From: Fasciola hepatica
Taxonomy: Eukaryota > Platyhelminthes > Trematoda > Plagiorchiida > Fasciolidae
Assembly (NCBI GenBank): GCA_948099385.1
Contig: CANUEZ040000193.1
Coordinates: forward strand, 4,662,501 to 4,726,500
Reading direction: 5' to 3'
Length of the DNA: 64,000 nt
A model generated the notes under the pieces. The model made no database searches, was not told the origin of the DNA, and worked only from the letters and a program-made list of their open reading frames with translations. Numbering within the stretch: the first letter of the stretch is position 1; every line of letters starts with the position of its first letter. Shown here piece after piece: positions 56,970-64,000 of the stretch. The position numbers and the translations under genes were made by a program.

Positions 56970-58044
56970 CAAAGATGGAGATTTTTAGGCATATCATTCT
57001 TGTTGACTGCCCACAAGCACAACATACGTTACTTGGATACTCTCTACGTATTCACTGAGTCAAAAGTCTGACCCAAAATATAGTGAGGCGCTAACCCAAT
57101 ACCAGTACCTGACCGAAGCACCCGTAAAGGAACTTCTTCTGGTCAGTCGTGTGAGGTCTGCTGGTTGCAAGTATTCTGTCTCGTCTCAACTGATGCTCCT
57201 ATGGTTGTCGAGGTAACGTAGTGCAGCCTACTACTATAACAGAGAGGTGGTCCACGAATAGTAGGATGGACTAGTGAAAACGGATGATTTGGAAACAGCT
57301 TGGTGAGGTTCACCCGATCCTGCACTGTCTTTGTTCGGAAGTCACCAATGTGCAACTCATAGTCACCCCCAAACTACAGAGTTTCGGTTTACAAGCGATT
57401 GAGTGAAAAACAGATACCCTTACATTCGGTCACCCATGTTTTGGTTTTCTTTGAAAGCTGGTAGTTTCAACTTACTGGGCGAAAGCTGTGTGTATCCTAG
57501 TTTCGAGTCCAACTGATTCCGTTGCGGAAGCTGACCAATAGTACGTCGTTTGATTGGAAAGAATGCAAACTCGTACATAACAGTTAAAATCAGTCAGTTG
57601 AATGCAATATGAAATGAGTAATTGATACTGTTCCTGCTGAAAAGAACTCCACACCTAATCTTAGACAGGGTTTTGACCACACGAATGTTGAAGAAAGCTG
57701 GTGATTTTCCACCCTATATAAGTTTCAACAAAGTAAGAACAAAGCGCTTATTTAAACTCCAATATTCTTGAGAGAAATACAGACGAATATGAACTTATAC
57801 ATTTGGAACAGCTTGATAATCCACTGAATACTAAATCAGAGTAAAAGCAATGAATAAAATCAATCGTAAATTCTCGCAATTTGAAAGCAGTTTAAACAGC
57901 GTAATACGTGTTGTTTAATACTAAAGACCTCTGAGGATACTCTTGACAAGAATGACCGGCAATGCATAATATGTGGTTCATGAATAGACGCTGTACTACT
58001 TCAATGCAGATTATTTCATTGAACCAAAGCTGCGTGCTTCACAT
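56970..58044. repeat. Near-identical block R, copy 2
   Basis: Partner of 27370-28443. Differences I noted: a T for C near 57219, A for G near 57243, T for C near 57446, A for T near 57658, A for C near 57844 and A for G near 57905. No recognised coding content. Confidence 0.85.
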
Positions 58045-59399
58045 GACACTGCATCATATAAAACTGAACTTCACATTGATGATCACCAAAGCTCTGTTAC
58101 GATTTCCAGTCTAAATGATTATTCTCAAGTCAGACAAGATAGAGGGGGAGATAATCTTTCCTGTAATATTCGCAATTCATAAGTAAATAGGATGTGTTTA
58201 AATAGCTGTCACCCGAAACCACGTAAACCTAATAAGCAAGAATGCCCAGGCTGCGGAAAAGCACGATTATTTTATTCCGGAAATGATTTGTATAAATGAT
58301 AAATTAAAGTAACTACCTGGCAGGTGGAGATTTGATCAATCAAAACAGGCTTTAGCTGTACCCATCCGCGGCGATCCTAATTGGTTGACGATCCTAAGCG
58401 AGCGTAGCTACGAAAATCAACTTGGCATTATCACGTGTGATGCTCGCTGAATCGTCAAATCTGTCCTCCCTCAAGGGTTTCTAGTTATTTTGGCAATGGT
58501 CGTATCAAATTCCGGCCACCAACATATCTGTCAAGCCAGTGGTTTTATTAAAATCACACCCAATTGACCCAAATGCAGTTCAACCGAAACCGAAATGCGC
58601 AATGTAAAATATTTTAAAAAGGTCACCCTGACACTGGACACCGTCGGGTTGAATACTGAATTTCTCTTGCAGTAGGAAGAAATTCCGCTTCACATCGGGT
58701 TACCCCTCGTTTCTAAATGATAAAGTCACCGATGAATAACATCGTTTCGTCTGCTCACTCAGTTTTTACGAGGACATAGGTTGGGCAGCAGTAATTAGGT
58801 GGTATCGTTCTGACACTGAGAATCATGAGTATTGTGGCAAGAAATCCGCCTTCATTACGGTTTTGCCTCCTCGATGAAGGACGTCGTAGCTCTAGGCAGC
58901 TCAGGTAATGCCTCATCGTTAGATCACAACAGCCGTGGATTTGTAGGCGGATTTATCTGCATTACATTATTAGGTGACTATCGTACCGTTTTATTCAGCG
59001 TACCGCCAGTAAAAATACCAAAACTTCATTCTACTTGTGAGAGTAATTTCTCCCTGCATCACTGAGTAAACTCTAGATGCAGATCATCCGACATTCACCT
59101 ATTACAGAACTGCAGCTTTCTCCACATTGGACACGTCAGTGGTCCGTGTCGTCCGCTCAGACGGCGCGAACGAGATTAGTATCGGTCGGTCAACGATATT
59201 TCGAATAAGACAACACTTCTTGTTCCATTGCTCTGCATCAGATGACTGGGCCAGAGAAAAAGGTTTGACTCGTGTCAAAACGTTGGGATTTAATCTGAGG
59301 TAGCACTGCGAGCATCCAAGAAGTGATCATAAATCCGCCTGAATTTTCGGTGACTGGATGACAATCACTGATTTAAAACTATCTGGATCGGGTCGATAT

Positions 59400-59947
59400 C
59401 CGTTTGAATTGAGAGTGAAGCTTACGAAATCTGGTTCCTTGCGAGCGAATTTGGGCTTTCTCAATAAGTTTCATTCCCTAAAACTCTCCTGCATCTGTCA
59501 CAATCTGCAGTAGTGTTCTATCTTCGCGGATTCCAATATAAGCACAACATCTTAATATAAAACCATCCCATTGATAACACGGATCACCTCGACTATTATG
59601 GCCTGAAATATCCCGTCGGACACGTGCACACCGAAAAGCAAGGAATTGTATTGGAGCATGCTCCATGGATTGTTGTTGGTCGATAATGGTTTAGACTCCG
59701 CGTGCAGCGGAATTTCTGAACATGCATCAGTCAGATCCATTTATGAGAAACACTCGTTTCCAATTATGCATTTTTGGCAGTTCTTCTGTTCCACCGTAGT
59801 TGCCGCGCGTCCTTTTGAATGTGGATTCAAAAACAGTTGAGGATCATCACTTATTGGGAGTGTCTGTCCATCACTCATCATCGCCACCACAATCGGAGTC
59901 ACCCACGTGGATGGAGACAAACACACAATGACACTGTCTTGTTCCAT
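59400..59947 (-). pseudogene. Gypsy reverse transcriptase, copy 3, YxDD with stop
   Basis: STWVTPIVVAMMSDGQT (59920-59870) opens the domain. The frame 59552-59740 reads MDLTDACSEIPLHAESKPL, then NPWSMLQYNSLLFGV, and IFQAIIVEVIRVINGMVLY. The catalytic box at 59546-59557 is Y-stop-D-V. LILESAKIEHYCRL and FTLNSNGYRPDPDSFKSV follow, matching V-L-V-F-G...E-H...R-L and F-T-L-N-x-x-G-x-R-P-D-P of gypsy RT. Order and spacing agree with active elements. Confidence 0.85.
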
Positions 59948-59994
59948 CTGGAAAGCACCTTTAGAACACCTTCGATCTGACCATACGGCAAAAC

Positions 59995-60600
59995 TCAGTG
60001 TTTCAGGAGCTCCGCGTCACCACCCACTCCCAACTTCGCGGGCTCAACCGCCATGTCATTCGCATTATTCGAGCATTGTGCGACCAAATGCTGCAGAACA
60101 ATCTTATACACCGGAATACTGAGTGACTTTCGAATTGTTGCCCATTGCTCCAATGTACGCCGGGCCGTCAAAGGTAAAATCAAAGGACTGCCTACGAATT
60201 TCGCGAACAGTATCGAGGTATAGTCACTTTCCAAACGAACCATCAATGAAGTCTCGCGCAACAGAGGAATTCGACGATGAGTGAAACCGTGAATGCGCAC
60301 ATCGGTGTATTGTGTGTGTCCACTGGGCAGAATCAAATCGAATACGGATTTCCGAATAATGGACAAGCAGCTCGTGATATCCAACATGAATGAAAGTACC
60401 AAGTTACAGTGGAACTGGACTGATCTGTACACGAATTGGTTGGATTCACTCGGAATCTCTAGTGTGTGTACCGGATTGTCATCATTTTCCGGATACTGAG
60501 AGGTGGCATTCATGACAACGCATTTGGATTGGCGGCATGCCTTACAAATCTGACCATTCTTACCACAGGAACACCATCCTGCATGACAGAAGCGGAAGGT
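59995..60600 (-). pseudogene. Gypsy zinc knuckle and protease, copy 3, DTG lost
   Basis: CSCGKNGQICKAC (60575-60535) is a C-C-H-C knuckle with its histidine replaced by Q. The 172-codon frame 59995-60513 follows: FMLDITSCLSI (residues 42-52) is the retropepsin loop with D-I-T-S for D-T-G-S, then HGFTHRRIPLL and VRLESDY, then SPLILPL. The frame continues to AELLKH at the RT start. It is the longest single protease frame of this family here. Confidence 0.75.
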
Positions 60601-61560
60601 GGGACGTATGTGGAGTTCGGTGCACGATAAAGAACGATCTATTTGTACTGGTTTGTGTTAGGGAATCGCCTGTCCGACCGGCCTAGGTTGTGGCGTTTGT
60701 TTGAAACGGGCTAGTTGACGAGAGCAAACTTATTGGTAATTCACTACGGACTGTTCAGCCGTTGCATCGGATACATCAACGAATTGCTCGCGCGTCAACC
60801 GGGCCTCAGCAGACGTGAAGGACGGCGTCAGCAGTAGCTTCATTTGCAACCTCGATGATGTATATCGGCAGTGGGGCGTTTCCTCAATTGGATGATTAAC
60901 TGAACGCCAGAGTAACACTACTCATCTTGTGTTTTTTAGTATAGAGACGAAATCACGAAGCTCCTACTGGGACCACAGACTAGTGAATGAAATGTGGCAC
61001 TTTCTGTGCTCTCAAACTGAACGGAATTACGTGGCTATATAGCAGAGCCTTTAAGTCGTTGAACGGATTTGCAGTACAGACTCCTGCGGTATGCGATGTT
61101 TTTCATTAGCGAATACAGTTAACGGCCCCAGTCGACAAGAAGGTTGCAGTACCTTTCTGCATCTTCACATCCCTGTGTATGGCACATTATAATGAATAGT
61201 GGAGATCGTGATACGTTTGCAATAGGTCATGTGTGGTACCGATAACTGTCTGCTTTGAGCGGGTGGTATCGCAGACCGCGTATGAAATTTGTATGTAACG
61301 CATGGCTGTGTAGGGGCCTTCAAAGGTAAAATCAATGGACTGCCTAGGAATATCGGGAAGCGTATCAGAAATTTCTACCAATCTGAATATCGCCTCTTCT
61401 TCCCTGTGCCATCCACTCTCGTTTGTTTCGTACTCGTATTGATCCGTAGTCAAATGAGTCTATTGATGCACATGCGCATACGGTCCTTCGATGTACGTGT
61501 TTGATCGTTCACATTTCTAATAAGCGCGTTCGCAGTCGGACCACGTCAGCCTCTTCACCA
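60600..61560 (-). pseudogene. Gypsy gag remnant, copy 3
   Basis: Frames 60730-60918 (AEARLTREQFVDVSDATAEQ) and 61187-61453 (TDQYEYETNESGWH) recur in copy 2 at the same distance. By position they lie between the 5-prime flank and the zinc knuckle and so should be gag. I do not recognise a gag signature in the residues themselves. Confidence 0.5.
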
Positions 61561-62700
61561 CAGATTAGCAAGTCACACACACAGACACACAGGGAGGTAG
61601 GTACTTGGTTACCGACAATGTATTTGTCAGTAGGAAGGCGAGAGTGTGGCGTTGCACTAGTTAGATATAGAATGACTATATGAAGAAGAACAGGAAATTC
61701 GCGCAATCAATCCCAAATAAAAACGATATTTGTGTTCGTTCCAATTTCAGTGACGGTAAATGAAACCGCAGAAAAACGAAATTGAACGTCAGCATTTTTA
61801 TTGTCCTAGTCGAATCTTTGAAGTTATATTTACACAAGACCCTTGATAACGCCTACATTAACGGCCATTTTGGTTTTTGAATTTCAGGACGTAAGTCCCC
61901 GAGCTGCCTACGAGCAGCCCAGCATGTGTTACGCCTAACTTTTTTCGCAATTTTGTGTCACTGTTTTCATTGCTTCCATGAGATACTTGTCTAATTCCAA
62001 GGTCTGACATATGCAAAGAATATTTAGAACAACTTCATGGATTTAAAAAAGCATGCATGAATAACACTCTAATCTTACGAATTTCCGAAGACGCATGAAA
62101 TATGGTTGTTCTTTCAATAAGTGTTGATATGAATCTAATCCTTGAGAGAGTTAGCTTTGGTAGCTTAAATGTTGTTTCCACTCCTGATGTGAACTCGGTG
62201 GATCGGCATTACTAATGATTCTTCACATGGATGTAACAGTTGTGCAGCCATGGTGGGGTTTTGATGGTGAGTTGGGTGTTGATAGTGAATGATGAATCAT
62301 TTCAAGAAATAAACTTGAAGGTCATCTATTCGGGTCACAATAGATAATATGAAAGAATATCTTATAACATTCGAGATTGACAAACGGAGGGAAACATGAA
62401 GGTCTTGTCCAGACATTTGTGATTAATGACGATTGTTTCTGAAGAATGTATAAAGGGAAATCTGCGAATACACTCGAAATTACGCATAATGTAGGTAACA
62501 CAGGACCCCTAAAGTTGTAGTGTTCAAATACGCTTTGGGAGAACCCTGTTGAATACGCCTACAAAAGCGTATGTAACAGTTTGGTTGTAATCTCATAAAA
62601 ACAAACTTAACGAATCGGTATGAGATGAATAACGCTGGGTATGTCACATCGTACATAATTGTCAAGATTTCTAGTGAAATGTTCCTCCAGACACACAGTA

Positions 62701-63600
62701 AATTTGGATACTTTTCAATCATCCTGATCACTGGGTTTTTTTAGTTGGAGGAGCTAATGGCGGTTAAATTCTATTTCTACGTAGCTCACATAAATCAGAA
62801 AAACGTTTCTGTGTTTTCAGAGGATCTATGCTAAGCGTTTCTGGAGAGTTTGGTTGCGTAAATCAGAAAGTGAGTGGAGGGAGTCAAAATGACCGTGTTC
62901 ATCATATTGGTTATTGACTTGACATTAAACTGGCCGGCGCTGGTCAAATAATCATCACGGTGGATTCCAAGTCATTTTATGGTGAATGGCGAGTTCGAAT
63001 CCTGCCGGCAACTTCGATTACTATCCCACAAATTTTAGTATGCGGGATGCATTTGTTCGAACGTTGGAGACTTTTGTCCCATTATTCGTTCCCTGGAGTT
63101 TACTACTCATTGACCAGTTTCATCGGTTAAAGATTGTTCTGCCAGCTCATGAACTGATCTTCTTTGGTAATCCTCAGAAGTCCAAGTCGAGGAACAATTT
63201 CACTTGACTGGAGTTACTGTATCTAATGTTAGATGTAGCTTTTTCCATTTGTCTGCACTACAAGTGGACGGTGAGCAAAACTCAGTGAATTGATTTTTCC
63301 AAGGAGACTCGCCACGTACAGTAGAAGGCACATATTTCCAGCATCTCTGATGAAATAAACACTCCACCGTGAGTGTCCCGAAGCTGCGGTACACCCATTT
63401 CGGTTTCAAAAGATCAAAAAGTAGAAAACACCGTGGTTCAAATAGATAAGCTAGAACAATAACACGAGTAATGGGATACGGTGGACACTGGCATAATCTA
63501 CTTCATACGAGTAAGTTGAAAATGAGCAACGATAATTTTCTTTTTGGGTACAAACTGGGTGTGACTATCTGGGCCCATAGAAATAGTACAAATTAGGTGA
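62701..63600. other. Region between gypsy flanks, no feature recognised
   Basis: Absent from copy 2, where 31080 joins earlier gag sequence. A 73-codon plus frame (62986-63207) has no known motif. Confidence 0.35.
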
Positions 63601-64000
63601 ACTGCACTTCAAATTTATATTTAGTTTCAAACAATGGCTAGTGGGACCAAGTGGAATAGGAGGTATTTTGATTGTGTGATTTCGATGCAATATGATCGAG
63701 AGTGGTCTTGTAAAATGACCGTCACAATGAGAATCAAATACTCTCAATTCGTGTGTGGTGAAAGAGTAAATAACACTGGCACATTGTGTTTTACGTTGAA
63801 GGGGGAGCAGTATAGTGAGCAGGCTGTTGGCAGTCATACTGCAGTTCGAATAATGCATTTGTTTGGTCCCGTTGTTGCACACATTGAGTCATTGTACTCT
63901 TGGAGTTCCCTCTATTTTTGTATTTTGAAGATCAAACACGAGCAAATCCCACGGGAGACACTGATCCTTGCATACTACTAATCTGTGGGAAGTCTAACTA
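63601..64000. repeat. Right edge, matches 31080-31440
   Basis: About 85-90% identical by eye to 31080-31440, including the shared run GAGTTCCCTCTATTTTTGT (31344-31362 and 63903-63921). It shows that the collinear duplication extends to the window's end. The opposed frames of 105 and 115 codons here have no recognised domain. Confidence 0.65.

Larger units (their letters stand above)
58045..62700 (-). mobile_element. Ty3/gypsy-type element, copy 3
   Basis: Minus-strand order: 5-prime flank (62700-61950, matching 4090-3600), gag remnant (61560-60600), zinc knuckle (60590-60533), protease (60381-60200), RT (60110-59400), RNase H remnant (59300-58650), integrase finger remnant (58600-58510) and the pol 3-prime flank. 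It lacks the sequence equal to 860-1585 of copy 1 (most of integrase). This copy has the best-preserved gag-protease junction and RT. Confidence 0.85.

Noticed and set aside
1..64000. tRNA, rRNA, CRISPR or bacterial operon structure
   Set aside because: I looked for regular short repeats with spacers, cloverleaf-like conserved arms and closely packed long frames and saw none; content is eukaryotic retroelements.

Overview
This window looks like animal nuclear DNA made almost entirely of decayed retrotransposons. I found no ribosomal or transfer RNA gene, no CRISPR array and no intact protein gene. No open frame reaches 210 codons. The longer homologies are to retroelement proteins and are broken by stops and frameshifts. 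BEL/Pao, Penelope-like (PLE), RTE-like and CR1/Jockey-like elements together with Ty3/gypsy point to a metazoan. The protein wording resembles digenean flatworm (trematode) elements I know, but that is inference; the sequence alone does not fix the species.

Layout: 0.36-4.1 kb Ty3/gypsy copy 1 (minus); 5.5-5.9 kb tail of an RTE-like LINE (minus); 8.2-11.7 kb two copies of repeat E around a BEL/Pao integrase tail with a candidate LTR, interrupted by a repeat-B insertion with a clean 15-bp target duplication; 12.0-13.9 kb repeat D; 15.8-17.0 kb repeats A and B; 18.1-20.1 kb CR1/Jockey-like LINE (plus); 20.1-23.6 kb module X-Y-Z holding a PLE reverse transcriptase piece (minus) and a BEL/Pao tail (plus); 24.8-27.1 kb RTE LINE copy A (minus); 27.4-28.4 kb block R; 28.4-31.4 kb gypsy copy 2 (minus); 32.7-32.0 kb RTE endonuclease (minus); 33.3-35.3 kb LINE RT scrap and BEL/Pao pol (plus); 36.2-37.0 kb second PLE (plus); 37.1-37.5 kb the only candidate host exons; 38.1-40.5 kb D'; 40.6-42.1 kb B'-A'-B''; 44.9-48.6 kb Y'-Z'-X'; 51.1 kb an (AT)n tract; 52.8-56.8 kb RTE LINE copy B with a different gypsy fragment nested inside it; 57.0-58.0 kb R'; 58.0-64.0 kb gypsy copy 3.

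The main large-scale result is that about 12.0-31.4 kb and 38.1-64.0 kb carry the same elements in the same order and orientation. Gypsy copy 1 at the left edge fits the end of an earlier unit, so the window reads as parts of three units of an old tandem array with a period of roughly 26-32 kb. Most paired segments have diverged to roughly 80-85% identity by eye, but two blocks (20.84-23.56 = 45.21-47.94 kb and 27.37-28.44 = 56.97-58.04 kb) are about 99% identical inside diverged collinear flanks. A 230-bp patch in the 47-kb copy switches to variants of the 10-kb copy. Together these suggest ectopic gene conversion among the old copies.

Nothing here works as an operon or pathway. The functional content is dead enzyme parts: proteases without their DTG, reverse transcriptases with altered YxDD boxes, integrases with internal deletions.
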